Assembly (NCBI RefSeq): GCF_003718735.1
Contig: NZ_CP033460.1
Coordinates: 2,418,001-2,482,000, forward strand
Length of the DNA stretch: 64,000 nucleotides
Reading direction: 5' to 3'
Source: Staphylococcus debuckii
Lineage (GTDB): Bacteria; Bacillota; Bacilli; Staphylococcales; Staphylococcaceae
Under the pieces are notes generated by a model. It had not been told where the DNA came from, did not search any database, and saw only the letters and a program-made list of their open reading frames with translations. The stretch's first letter is position 1, and every line of letters begins with the position of its first letter. Position numbers and translations under genes: made by a program. Of this stretch, positions 17,041 through 26,018 are shown piece after piece.

Positions 17041-18315
17041 TTAATATTTATCCTTTTCAGCTACTAAAGCTGTATCAGGTTTTACAAAGAACCACATTAC
17101 AATTGCGATGACTACGAGTATTAATAAAGATTGTAATGTCCAAGTCCAACCGATTAAATCAGCAAAGAATCCAGCAAGTAATGGACTCAGCATCGCACCG
17201 ACATTCCCCCATAAGTTCATCCAGCCTGATACAGTACCAGAGAAGTTACGGCCGATATCTGCTGCAGCTGCCCAACTCATACCTGTTGTAATACCCATAC
17301 CGCTTAAGCAGACTGCTAACCACGCGATATTGACTTCTAATACTTCACTGCGGATAGCAAACAGTAAACCGATACTGAAGATAATCATACCGATAATAGC
17401 GATAGAACCACGTGCTACAAAACGTGATTTTCCAGCTTGCAATAATCTATCTGATAAAGCACCGAATCCTAAGATACATAGCAACATTGCTAACCAAGGA
17501 ATCCCTGCTAATGTACCTAGAGAAGTATATTTCACATGATATTGTTCCATCACATATGTCGGCAACCAGATTAAGAATAAACCGACAATAAACTGTACTA
17601 CAAAGTATTGTGCAGCAATCGCATAGAAACTGAAGTGTTTAAAGAAGGCACTCCAAGGTGCGCTTTGTTTCTCTCCAGCATCTTGAACATCACGGTTTTC
17701 CATGATGAAACGTTTCTCAGCTTCATTGACCATCTTGTGGTGTTCAGGCAAGTCTTTCGCGATTATCGCCCATAATAATACGATTAAAAATCCAACCGCA
17801 CCGAAGATATAAAATACGGCTTGCCAATTGAACATTGTGACAATTAAAACTGTTACACCTGGTGCAATAACTGGACCGAAGTAAGAACCAGCAAGCAAGA
17901 AGCTAGAGGCACGGCCTTTTTCACCACGAGAGAACCAGTTTGAGTTGAATACTGCATTGGCAGGGTACATCGGAGCTTCCCCGATACCAAATAAGAAACG
18001 TACTAAATATAATAAACCATGATGTTTAACAACCCCTGTTAAAATCGTAAATGAACTCCACCAAATCAATGCAATCGACAACATCTTCTTTGGACCGAAT
18101 TTTTCAGCCATAATCCCTGAAGGCACTTGCATTAATGCATAACCTGCTGAGAAGAATGTAGCTAATAATCCAAATTGCGCCTTTGTCATATGTAAATCTT
18201 CCATCATTGGTCCAGCAATTAAGGAGATGTTCGATCTATCCATATAAGCGATAACTCCGATAATAAAGAAGGCAATCGCAAAATACCATCGAACGTTACT
18301 CTTTCTTTCAGTCAT
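17041..18315 (-). CDS. MFS transporter, anion:cation symporter family (sugar-acid type)
   Basis: 424 aa with about 12 membrane segments. The pattern AYMDRSNISLIAGPM in helix 1, GYALMQVPSGIMAEKFGPKK in loop 2-3, and RFLFGIGEAPMYPAN is that of the ACS family that carries hexuronates, glucarate, galactonate or phthalate. The substrate cannot be read from the sequence. A cre site and a 21-bp near-palindrome just upstream imply catabolite repression plus a specific regulator, which is not encoded next to it. No catabolic genes for sugar acids are adjacent. Confidence 0.88.
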   Translation of the reverse strand: MTERKSNVRWYFAIAFFIIGVIAYMDRSNISLIAGPMMEDLHMTKAQFGLLATFFSAGYALMQVPSGIMAEKFGPKKMLSIALIWWSSFTILTGVVKHHGLLYLVRFLFGIGEAPMYPANAVFNSNWFSRGEKGRASSFLLAGSYFGPVIAPGVTVLIVTMFNWQAVFYIFGAVGFLIVLLWAIIAKDLPEHHKMVNEAEKRFIMENRDVQDAGEKQSAPWSAFFKHFSFYAIAAQYFVVQFIVGLFLIWLPTYVMEQYHVKYTSLGTLAGIPWLAMLLCILGFGALSDRLLQAGKSRFVARGSIAIIGMIIFSIGLLFAIRSEVLEVNIAWLAVCLSGMGITTGMSWAAAADIGRNFSGTVSGWMNLWGNVGAMLSPLLAGFFADLIGWTWTLQSLLILVVIAIVMWFFVKPDTALVAEKDKY

Positions 18316-18346
18316 ATATATCCCAACTTTCCTGAATAAAGATACA

Positions 18347-18367
18347 TTAGGTCATCATATGACCTAA
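18347..18367. promoter_or_regulatory. Candidate operator palindrome before the MFS gene
   Basis: TTAGGTCATC and TATGACCTAA are inverted repeats (9 of 10 positions) around one central base, 31 bp before the ATG. The GGTCAT...ATGACC core is of the kind bound by FadR/FCD-type GntR regulators. The regulator is unknown. Confidence 0.55.
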
Positions 18368-18393
18368 GTTATTTTAGTAAATATTACCACGAT

Positions 18394-18408
18394 TTGAAAT
18401 CGTTTACA
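18394..18408. promoter_or_regulatory. cre (CcpA) site before the MFS gene
   Basis: TTGAAATCGTTTACA matches WTGNAANCGNWNNCW at every fixed position, about 80 bp upstream of the MFS start. Confidence 0.7.
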
Positions 18409-18830
18409 ATAACTTTTTTACAAAAGTATGAACTTATAGTTGTACAATATATTATTTTCTTTAAAATTGACATGCCTTATGCTATCTGCATTAAGGTAAA
18501 AACTAAGTCGACTTGATTAGTCGGTTTTTATTAATTTGTAAATCTTTTTGGTAAAAAAGGTAAATTTCTCAATCTTAATATTTTACAAAAAAGAAACTTC
18601 TCTATTGTTTTCTTAAATGAATAAATATTAATTTGTGAGTGAATGAAAAAGTGAGATTACCGTATTTCCTACTCCATCTCAAGATGTATTTTCACTATTT
18701 CAGCCTCAAATTATGTGTAACTTTCCGCATTCTTTAGTACAATGATTATCGATGTATGTATTCTTGAATCATCATAAAATTACATAAATTAACTATATAT
18801 AAAACTTCAAAAGGAGTCACATTATTAAAA
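18409..18830. other. Intergenic stretch between the MFS and dedA genes
   Basis: About 420 bp, AT-rich, without a supportable ORF. It includes an imperfect hairpin near 18499-18531 (AAAAAC/GTTTTT with CGACT/AGTCG) and must hold the dedA promoter, which I cannot place with confidence. Confidence 0.4.
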
Positions 18831-19451
18831 ATGGAACAAATTCTAACGGATTTTATTAGCCGCTGGGGATATTTGGCAATTTTCATCCTCATTCTCTCAG
18901 AAAATATTTTACCTTTTGTCCCTTCAGAGGTTGTGTTGACTTTCGCTGGCGTCTTATCAGCTAAATCTCACATTTCTATTTGGATGCTATTAATCGTTGC
19001 TACCGTTGCTTCATTTATCGGTCTGCTAGTCTTGTATTATATCTGTCGCTTAGTCAACGAAGAGAAACTTTATCGTTTCGTAGACAAATACGGTAAATGG
19101 ATGAAATTAAAAGGTAAAGATGTTAAACGTGCCAATGATTGGTTCAGAAAATATGGAGCTGCTGCAGTATTTTTATGTCGCTTTGTTCCCGTGTTACGTG
19201 TCTTAATTACTATTCCAGCAGGCGTCAGTCGTATGAATGTTGTGACTTTCGCGACGCTTTCATTATTAGGGACGACTATTTGGAACTTTGGTTTGATTTA
19301 TTTAGGTAAAGCACTGAGTGACAACTGGCATCAAATTCTCAATGCAATGCACACTTATTCCACAATTATGTTGGTTATCCTAGCCATTTTATTTATTATC
19401 TTTGTTATCCGTTTCATTTCAAAACGTCGCAAAAATTCAAATGCAAACTAA
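18831..19451 (+). CDS. DedA family membrane protein
   Basis: 206 aa, four to six hydrophobic segments. Family marks are SENILPFVPSEVVLTFAGVL near the N-terminus and the CRFVPVLRVLITIPAGVSRM motif around residues 120-140, ending in a basic tail. DedA proteins are conserved membrane transporters; recent work on the family implicates undecaprenyl phosphate or phospholipid handling. AGGAG is 14 bases before the ATG, longer than usual, and no closer start codon exists. A monocistronic unit ending in its own terminator. Confidence 0.9.
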   Translation: MEQILTDFISRWGYLAIFILILSENILPFVPSEVVLTFAGVLSAKSHISIWMLLIVATVASFIGLLVLYYICRLVNEEKLYRFVDKYGKWMKLKGKDVKRANDWFRKYGAAAVFLCRFVPVLRVLITIPAGVSRMNVVTFATLSLLGTTIWNFGLIYLGKALSDNWHQILNAMHTYSTIMLVILAILFIIFVIRFISKRRKNSNAN

Positions 19452-19454
19452 TTA

Positions 19455-19505
19455 AAAAACGTATGGACATGCTTGAATTACAAACTGCATGTTCATACGT
19501 TTTGC
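19455..19505 (+). terminator. dedA terminator
   Basis: AAAACGTATGgACATGC pairs with GCATGTtCATACGTTTT, followed by GCTTTTTAAG. Confidence 0.85.
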
Positions 19506-19597
19506 TTTTTAAGAAAGATTTCTGTATTCAATAGGAGTCTTGCCTTTTAAATTTATTTTACTCTTATACGTATGAAATAACGCTTTTTACGTATTTT

Positions 19598-19612
19598 TTG
19601 AAATCGTTTACT
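19598..19612. promoter_or_regulatory. cre (CcpA) site upstream of fbp
   Basis: TTGAAATCGTTTACT matches the cre consensus fully, 111 bp before the fbp start. A second weaker candidate with one mismatch, ATGTAAGCGCTATTA, is at 19684-19698. Confidence 0.65.
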
Positions 19613-19722
19613 TTTTAGTGCGACTTATTTTCAACAATTCCATCACTACCATTGAAAAATTTTAAAAAAAGTACAATAATCAAATGTAAGCGCTATTAAT
19701 AATAGAAGCACAGGAGGAAGAA

Positions 19723-21675
19723 ATGAAGACCACAGATCGTGAACTTAAACATAAATACTTTGACTTGCTTGCAGAAAAATTTAATCACGAAGAGCAGTTA
19801 GCAACAGAAATTATCAGTCTAGAATCTATTTTAGAACTGCCGAAAGGAACAGAACACTTTGTCAGCGACTTGCATGGTGAATATGCTTCATTCCAACACG
19901 TATTGCGTAATGGCTCAGGCAATGTGCGTACAAAGGTGAATGACATTTTTAAAGATACTATGTCTAACCAAGAAATCAGTGATTTTACGGCTTTAATATA
20001 CTACCCAGAAGATAAATTAAAATTAGTTAAAAGCAATTTTGAAACAAAAGCACCTTTAAATCATTGGTATGAAAAAACAATTGAAAAAATGATACAAATG
20101 ATTCAATATTCCGCTTCAAAATATACACGTTCTAAATTACGTAAAGCATTGCCTAAAAAATTCGTTTATATTATTGAAGAACTGTTATACAAAAATAACG
20201 AACTCGACAATAAAACACCTTATTATAATACGTTAATGAATCAAATTATCGAGACACAACAAGCTGATGATTTAATTATTGGTATGTCTTATACAATTCA
20301 AAGATTAGTGGTAGACCACTTGCATGTCGTCGGTGATATTTACGACCGTGGCCCTGAACCAGAAAAAATCGTTGAAACATTGATTGATTATCACTCAGTA
20401 GATATTCAATGGGGCAACCATGATGCGATTTGGATTGGTGCGTATGCCGGCTCTAAAGTCTGCCTTGCCAACATTCTACGTATTTGCGCGCGTTACGATA
20501 ATTTAAATATTGTCGAAGATGCGTATGGTATCAACCTACGTCCGTTACTCAGCCTTGCGGAAAAATACTATGGGGATAATCCGGCATTCCGTCCGAAATT
20601 ACGTCCAGATTCTAATCTATCGGAACAAGATCAATTACAAATCACTAAAATACATCAAGCTATTGCGATGATTCAATTCAAATTGGAGATACCGATTATC
20701 AAACGTCGTCCTTCGTTCGAAATGGAAGACCGTTTAGTATTAGAACATGTGGACTATGAGAATCTGACTTATACGTTGCATGGAGAAACACACGATTTAA
20801 CAGATACATGTTTTGTGACTGTAGATCCTGAAGATCCAGCTAAAATGTTGTCAGAAGAACAAGAAGTCATTGATAAATTGTTAGTATCGGTGCAAGAATC
20901 TGAGAAATTGAAACGTCATATGACCTTCTTAATGGACAAAGGTTCTCTTTATTTACCATACAATGGCAATCTGCTTATTCATGGCTGTATTCCAATTGAT
21001 GAAAATGGCAAAATGGAAGGCATGGAAATTGACGGTGAATTTTATTCCGGCCGTGATTTATTAGATCAATTCGAAGATTATATGCGCAAAGCCTTCCGCC
21101 ATAAAGATATTACTGACGACTTAGCAACAGATCTCGTATGGTATTTATGGACCGGCAAATATTCTTCCCTTTTCGGAAAAAGAGCAATGACAACTTTCGA
21201 ACGTTACTTTATTAAAGATAAAGCGACGCACAAGGAAGAGAAGAACCCTTATTACTCATTACGTGAAGATGCTGAGATTGTAGGTCATTTACTGGAAGAG
21301 TTTGATTTGGATCCAGTAGCGGGTCATATTATTAATGGTCATACTCCAGTAAAAGAAATCGACGGAGAAAATCCAATAAAAGCTGATGGCAAAATGATTG
21401 TTATTGACGGCGGCTTCTCAAAAGTGTACCAATCTACTACAGGTATCGCAGGATACACATTGTTATATAATTCTTACGGTATGCAACTAGTTGCACACCA
21501 ACATTTCAATACGAAAGAAAATGTATTACGCTACGGTGCAGACGAATTATCTACAAAACGTTTAGTGGATAAAGAGTTAACACGTAAACGTATCCGTGAC
21601 ACAAATACCGGACAATTAATTAAAGAAGAAATTGCGAATTTAAAAGACTTGATGTCTCATCGCTTTTTCGAATAA
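19723..21675 (+). CDS. fbp: Fructose-1,6-bisphosphatase, class 3
   Basis: 650 aa gluconeogenic phosphatase converting fructose-1,6-bisphosphate to fructose-6-phosphate. It has the metallophosphoesterase core of Firmicutes class III enzymes: [10 protein letters not shown] (about 45-54), [13 protein letters not shown] (204-216), [19 protein letters not shown] and [10 protein letters not shown]. Length matches the 640-670 aa of the class. AGGAGGAAG lies just before the ATG. cre sites upstream would repress gluconeogenesis when glucose is present. Monocistronic, closed by a strong hairpin. Confidence 0.96.
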   Translation: MKTTDRELKHKYFDLLAEKFNHEEQLATEIISLESILELPKGTEHFVSDLHGEYASFQHVLRNGSGNVRTKVNDIFKDTMSNQEISDFTALIYYPEDKLKLVKSNFETKAPLNHWYEKTIEKMIQMIQYSASKYTRSKLRKALPKKFVYIIEELLYKNNELDNKTPYYNTLMNQIIETQQADDLIIGMSYTIQRLVVDHLHVVGDIYDRGPEPEKIVETLIDYHSVDIQWGNHDAIWIGAYAGSKVCLANILRICARYDNLNIVEDAYGINLRPLLSLAEKYYGDNPAFRPKLRPDSNLSEQDQLQITKIHQAIAMIQFKLEIPIIKRRPSFEMEDRLVLEHVDYENLTYTLHGETHDLTDTCFVTVDPEDPAKMLSEEQEVIDKLLVSVQESEKLKRHMTFLMDKGSLYLPYNGNLLIHGCIPIDENGKMEGMEIDGEFYSGRDLLDQFEDYMRKAFRHKDITDDLATDLVWYLWTGKYSSLFGKRAMTTFERYFIKDKATHKEEKNPYYSLREDAEIVGHLLEEFDLDPVAGHIINGHTPVKEIDGENPIKADGKMIVIDGGFSKVYQSTTGIAGYTLLYNSYGMQLVAHQHFNTKENVLRYGADELSTKRLVDKELTRKRIRDTNTGQLIKEEIANLKDLMSHRFFE

Positions 21676-21691
21676 GATGATTAACTTGAAT

Positions 21692-21739
21692 AGACAGAGG
21701 AGCGGGACATTATTATGTCCCAGTTCCTCTGTCTTTTTG
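21692..21739 (+). terminator. fbp terminator
   Basis: AGACAGAGGA..GGGACAT pairs with ATGTCCC..TCCTCTGTCT around TATT and runs into TTTTTG. The inner GGGACAT/ATGTCCC stem recurs at several other gene ends in the window. Confidence 0.9.
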
Positions 21740-21753
21740 TATGTTTTGGGGAA

Positions 21754-21850
21754 AGTGTCGGAGCTCGTCGCCTCAGCCTAGACAGTTTGTGGCCAAAGAG
21801 TCGGGGCTCGCCGTCTTCGCCTAGACAGTTTTCCATAAAACTGTTTCTCG
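21754..21850. repeat. 43-bp GC-rich repeat, about 2.3 units
   Basis: AGTGTCGGAGCTCGTCGCC at 21754 and AGAGTCGGGGCTCGCCGTC at 21797 start units of 43 bp that each end in CCTAGACAGTTT; a third unit begins ACTGTTTCTCG at 21840. They are related to the array at 62185-62353 (TGTCGAGGCTCGCGACC then CTATACAGTTT). Non-coding. Confidence 0.8.
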
Positions 21851-21886
21851 TCCAAATAACTAATCTAAATTTACAAAAACAATTAA

Positions 21887-21916
21887 AAAGAGGAGCTAGT
21901 CCTCAGCTCCTCTTTC
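21887..21916. terminator. Intergenic hairpin with terminator character
   Basis: AAAGAGGAGCT pairs perfectly with AGCTCCTCTTT around a 7-nt loop. It lies between the repeat units and the 24-bp dispersed repeat, far from either flanking gene end. Confidence 0.6.
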
Positions 21917-21921
21917 CAAAT

Positions 21922-21988
21922 TGGCAGTAGCTATCTGAATAGAAAATACGCTTGTTCCAAGCTTTTTTCTATTCTAGTTAGCTTTGCC
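21922..21988. repeat. Dispersed repeat GGCAGTAGCTATCTGAATAG, first copy, in a hairpin
   Basis: Twenty-four bases at 21922-21945, with core GGCAGTAGCTATCTGAATAG, recur identically in inverse orientation at 50680-50703. Here they are followed by an imperfect inverted copy (CTATTCTAGTTAGCTTTGCC, 21968-21987), making a long hairpin. Confidence 0.7.
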
Positions 21989-22040
21989 GAGGCAGAACGA
22001 CGAAATAATTTGAACCCATATTATTTCTGTTCTGCTCCCT
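21988..22040 (-). terminator. Hairpin after lacH, probable terminator
   Basis: GCAGAAC..GAAATAAT pairs with ATTATTTC.GTTCTGC. On the minus strand it starts a few bases after the lacH stop. A run of T is lacking, so termination would rest on stem strength. Similar GAAATAAT hairpins lie at 30112-30165 and 62017-62057. Confidence 0.5.
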
Positions 22041-22043
22041 CAT

Positions 22044-25000
22044 TTATTTCAACTCATTAAAATCTACTCGATAATTTAATTCGTAACATTCTTGATTAAT
22101 TTGATAACGTTTCGGCAATTTAGGCCCGCAACTATTAGTACCTATTCCTCTATGTGCTGCATCGATATGCACAAAGCTATAAGGTTCTTTAACTAACTCA
22201 TCATGATGTGCAGTTGCAGTCATTTGCTGGTCTGAATAATGTTTAACATTAAAACTGAAAGGTTCATCTGATATAAATCCAACTGCTTGATGCTTGCTAT
22301 AAAGATTTATCAATGTCGCATTATTATGGCTGCCGTCTTCTTGTGGTCGGATATGCGGTCGGAAATTATCATCAACTGTTGTATCAAACCATCCTAAATA
22401 GCTGGCTAAGTTCTTATCGCTGTAACTGCTGAAAGGTCCGTTGCCATAATAACGCACCGCTTCGCATTCTTTCGGCAACGGCCACACCATTCCTATTCGC
22501 GGTAATGATGGCATACGTAAATTTCTCTCCGCCTTCATACTGACATCAATATGACCGTCCGAATAAATTTCCCAACTTAATCTGATATTCAGAATTCTCG
22601 GTACATGCACACTATAAAGTGCAAGGTCGAATATCAATGTGACTTTATCTTCTTCCTCATTAATTGTAAATCCGTATCTGCGTATGCTTGGATCTGAATA
22701 GCCCATTTCTTTCCATTTTTGTGACACATACATATCGTTATCCGTTGGAGCGCGCCAAATTGTAATTTGTGTAGGTGCAGTGAGCAACGGAATGTTATGA
22801 TGACTTACAAAATTTAAAGAGCCCTTTTCAGTATCAAAGTGATATTCCCAATCTTTAATTTTTACCGCAGCGATATTATCACATATCTTCAAAGAAGTTT
22901 GTCCGGTGATCATACCTTCTTTTGGCGCTACTTCATTGACAGCTTGACGTTGATAAACCGCTTGATCATGCCCCAAGCAAGTTCCTGCTTTCAATAACCC
23001 GATATCTTGTTTCGCATAATAAAATAACTTGATATCACTTAGTGAATCAAAATGTATATCATTTTCTTTCAGCAAAGGTGCAAAATTAATAACGCTTTCC
23101 TCATGTGGTTTCAAGTCATTAATTTCTAAAGGAAGCATCTTGCTTTCACCATAAAGTGTTGTAAATTGAGCATTAATCGTAATGTAATCTGCCAAATTCA
23201 GAAAATCTAATTGATTACGTACGGTCCATTTCAGTTTTTTATACTTTTTCAGCACCAATGGTCGATGCACTTCTTGAAATTCGTAAAAACCGTCGTGTGG
23301 TATGCGGTCTGGACTGACAATTCCATCGACACAAAAGTTGCCGTCATGCAGACTTTCTCCTGAATCGCCGCCATATCTGAAGCAATACTGACCATTTTTG
23401 TATCCATCAGCTATCGCGTGATCGCACCACTCCCATACAAATGCGCCAATAAAGGCCGGGTATTTTTCCATTAATTCGTGATAAGCTTCTAAGCCGCCTG
23501 GAGAGTTACCCATTACATGTGCATATTCACATAAGATAAAAGGTTGTGTCACATTTTTATTAGTTAAGTACCGTTTTTTAATTTCAGTCGGAGAAGGATA
23601 CATGCGACTGATAACATCTAATTCACTAAAGTCTTCTCCGCCTTCAGCATAAAAAGCGCTCTCATAATGAATCGGTCTCGTTGCATCTAATTGATGGGCT
23701 AACTTTGCTGCCTTCTTCATATTTTGACCATAACCCGATTCATTCCCTAGCGACCACATAATAATCGATGAATAATTTTGCAATTGCACTATCGAAGTTG
23801 TCACTCTGTCTAAAATAGGTGCTTCGTATTTAGGATTATTAGCAATAAGATTAAAATCTTTGGTATTTTCATCGCCATAAAGCATCACTACGCCATGCGT
23901 TTCTAAGTCCGCTTCACTCATCACATAGAAGCCGTATTGATCGGTCAATTCGTAAAAGCGTGGTGACTTAGGATAATGTGCTGTACGAATCGCATTAAAG
24001 TTTGCTTCTTTCATTAAAGTCAAATCTTCAATTAAGCGTTCTTCTGACACCGTATAACCTGTTATTGGGTCACTGTCATGATAATTAACGCCGCGTAATT
24101 TAACAGATTGGTTATTGATCCACAGTTGCTGATCTTTAATTTCAACTTCTCGTATACCGACTTTCTGCACGATGATTTCCTCTGCTGTTATTAGATGCAA
24201 GGTATATAAAGACGGCGTTTCTGCAGTCCAAAGTTCAGGAGCATCTATCGTAATTGTTGCCTGCTCTTCCAGGTTTTCTTTTTCCACTAGGGTGCCTTCA
24301 GGGTTGAAAAATGCGTAACTGATGGCAGGATTGCCTGTTTGTTTGCGAATATCGATGTGGATCTGGCCTGTGTGCGCTGAAGTATCGAGCGTAGTGTTGA
24401 GCTTGAAGTCTTCAATTCGGCGAGCGGGTCTTTCTGTAATGTAGACGTCGCGAAATATGCCTGAGTGGCGGAACATGTCTTGGTCTTCAAAGTAGGTCCC
24501 GTCAGAATATTTCATCACGAGGACGGCTATGGTGTTAGGTCCTTCAGTCACTAAGTCCGTGATGTCGAAACGGGAGATGGAGTGTGCGACTTGACTGTAG
24601 CCTGCGAATTGTCCGTTGACCCACACGTAATAAGCGCTGCTGACGCCTTCAAAGTTCAAGACGTATTGGTGGTCTTGCTCAGGATAAAGTGCGGCAAGTT
24701 CAAAGTTACGTTGGTAGTAGCCGCAGGGATTATCTGCCGGGACGTTCGGCGGATCGAAAGGAATCGGATATTTGATATTCACATATTGAATTTGGTCGTA
24801 ACCTTTCAAGTTCCATACACCTGGTACAGACAGTTCTCCATCGCCTTTATGGTGCAGAGCTTGTTCAAAGGCTTCCACATCTTCGTAAAAATCAAAAGAC
24901 CAAGTGCCGTTGAGCGGTGTAACGCAGACCTTCTCTAAGTCTTTCGGGTTAGCGTCCGCTTCGTCCGTGTTATGACAAGGAACAAAGTGATTAGTATAAG

Positions 25001-25052
25001 GTAAGGTATTAACATGTAATTGCTTTAAGTTATAATGCAAATCTAATTTCAA
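22044..25052 (-). CDS. lacH: Beta-galactosidase, GH2 (LacZ/LacH type)
   Basis: 1002 aa cytoplasmic lactase. All GH2 parts are visible: sugar-binding domain with FDPPNVPADNPCGYY (about 99-113), immunoglobulin-like domain, TIM barrel with acid/base Glu438 in WSLGNESG and nucleophile Glu509 in ILCEYAHVMGNS, and a C-terminal beta-sandwich (small chain). It splits lactose brought in by the permease at 26019-27446. The start codon is TTG (25050-25052) with AAGGAGGA nine bases upstream; no ATG is suitably placed. Divergent from lacR with an 87-96 bp shared promoter region. In S. xylosus, lacP and lacH form one operon; here they are split by lacR. Confidence 0.95.
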   Translation of the reverse strand: MKLDLHYNLKQLHVNTLPYTNHFVPCHNTDEADANPKDLEKVCVTPLNGTWSFDFYEDVEAFEQALHHKGDGELSVPGVWNLKGYDQIQYVNIKYPIPFDPPNVPADNPCGYYQRNFELAALYPEQDHQYVLNFEGVSSAYYVWVNGQFAGYSQVAHSISRFDITDLVTEGPNTIAVLVMKYSDGTYFEDQDMFRHSGIFRDVYITERPARRIEDFKLNTTLDTSAHTGQIHIDIRKQTGNPAISYAFFNPEGTLVEKENLEEQATITIDAPELWTAETPSLYTLHLITAEEIIVQKVGIREVEIKDQQLWINNQSVKLRGVNYHDSDPITGYTVSEERLIEDLTLMKEANFNAIRTAHYPKSPRFYELTDQYGFYVMSEADLETHGVVMLYGDENTKDFNLIANNPKYEAPILDRVTTSIVQLQNYSSIIMWSLGNESGYGQNMKKAAKLAHQLDATRPIHYESAFYAEGGEDFSELDVISRMYPSPTEIKKRYLTNKNVTQPFILCEYAHVMGNSPGGLEAYHELMEKYPAFIGAFVWEWCDHAIADGYKNGQYCFRYGGDSGESLHDGNFCVDGIVSPDRIPHDGFYEFQEVHRPLVLKKYKKLKWTVRNQLDFLNLADYITINAQFTTLYGESKMLPLEINDLKPHEESVINFAPLLKENDIHFDSLSDIKLFYYAKQDIGLLKAGTCLGHDQAVYQRQAVNEVAPKEGMITGQTSLKICDNIAAVKIKDWEYHFDTEKGSLNFVSHHNIPLLTAPTQITIWRAPTDNDMYVSQKWKEMGYSDPSIRRYGFTINEEEDKVTLIFDLALYSVHVPRILNIRLSWEIYSDGHIDVSMKAERNLRMPSLPRIGMVWPLPKECEAVRYYGNGPFSSYSDKNLASYLGWFDTTVDDNFRPHIRPQEDGSHNNATLINLYSKHQAVGFISDEPFSFNVKHYSDQQMTATAHHDELVKEPYSFVHIDAAHRGIGTNSCGPKLPKRYQINQECYELNYRVDFNELK

Positions 25053-25107
25053 ATCGGGAGTCCTCCTTGTAATTGAATATTTCCTAATAATTTTTATAGC
25101 AGCTGCA

Positions 25108-25116
25108 TGTTATAAT
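25108..25116 (+). promoter_or_regulatory. Extended -10 promoter element of lacR
   Basis: TGTTATAAT is a consensus extended -10 box 24 bp before the first possible lacR start codon; no good -35 is seen, as is usual for extended -10 promoters. The same short gap must hold the lacH promoter. Confidence 0.6.
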
Positions 25117-25148
25117 AGGGTTATCACAAGAGAAAGAGAGTGATGGTT

Positions 25149-26006
25149 GTGCAGTTGCTCTGGAAAAAATTTGTCAAAGAAAATTTTGAGTTTAATATCG
25201 ATGAATGCGGTATTGAGTTGGGTACGCCGAATGTCGGCTATACCTATACAGTCACTAAGACCGCTGTATTGCACGTGATTACTCACGGCACCGGAACTTT
25301 CCGATATCAAGGACGTACGTATCATCTAGAGAAAGGTGATATTTTTTTATTAAAAGAAGGAATGGAAGTCAGTTACACGGCTGCTAAAAATAATCCTTGG
25401 ACGTATTTCTGGATAGGTCTCAGCGGGAAACAAGCTTTAAATTATTTATCACGCTCGAGTATTGTAGATAACGTGGTCATGCAGCAGCAAAATATTGCTG
25501 ATATTTCCCGGGTAATACAGAAGATTTGTCACACTGCAGAACGTATGCAAATTGAGAAATCGGATGATATTAAATTGAATCAGTATGTCTTCGAATTGTT
25601 GTATGACTTGCAGAAGACCTTTCCGAAAAAATTTACATACACGGAACCGGAAGTCGATCCAAAAGTTCAGATTGCCCTGCAATTTATGAATCAGAATTAT
25701 AAACATGCTATCTCTGTTAATAAGATTGCTGATGCTGCGAATGTCAGTCGCAGTTATCTCTATAAAACCTTCCGCAAGTACTTTAATACTTCACCCAAAG
25801 ATTACCTCCATCACCTGCGTATGTATCATGCTTCTCAACATTTAATACATACGCAGGAACCGATTTATGCGATTGCTGAAATGGTAGGTTACCATCATGA
25901 CCCACTTATTTTTTCGCGTGCCTTTAAGCGTCATTTTAATATGAACACTTCTGAATATCGGAATATTTACAGTAAACTGCATGCTGATGACACAAAACCG
26001 TCCTGA
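25149..26006 (+). CDS. lacR: AraC family transcriptional regulator of lactose genes
   Basis: 285 aa. An N-terminal cupin-like sensing domain (residues 1-150; FRYQGRTYHLEKGDIFLLKE) is followed by two helix-turn-helix motifs near the C-terminus (ISVNKIADAANVSRSYLYKTF, and PIYAIAEMVGYHHDPLIFSRAF). Placement between beta-galactosidase and lactose permease fits LacR of S. xylosus, an AraC-type activator. Start is uncertain: GTG 25140 and ATG 25143 are too close to the GAGAG purine run, whereas GTG 25149 lies eight bases past it. Convergent with lacP. Confidence 0.88.
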   Translation: MQLLWKKFVKENFEFNIDECGIELGTPNVGYTYTVTKTAVLHVITHGTGTFRYQGRTYHLEKGDIFLLKEGMEVSYTAAKNNPWTYFWIGLSGKQALNYLSRSSIVDNVVMQQQNIADISRVIQKICHTAERMQIEKSDDIKLNQYVFELLYDLQKTFPKKFTYTEPEVDPKVQIALQFMNQNYKHAISVNKIADAANVSRSYLYKTFRKYFNTSPKDYLHHLRMYHASQHLIHTQEPIYAIAEMVGYHHDPLIFSRAFKRHFNMNTSEYRNIYSKLHADDTKPS

Positions 26007-26018
26007 TTTCCAAACCCT

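Noticed and set aside
21715..21930. 71-aa plus-strand frame after fbp
   Set aside because: It begins inside the fbp terminator and runs through GC-rich repeat units; no ribosome site or protein-like features.
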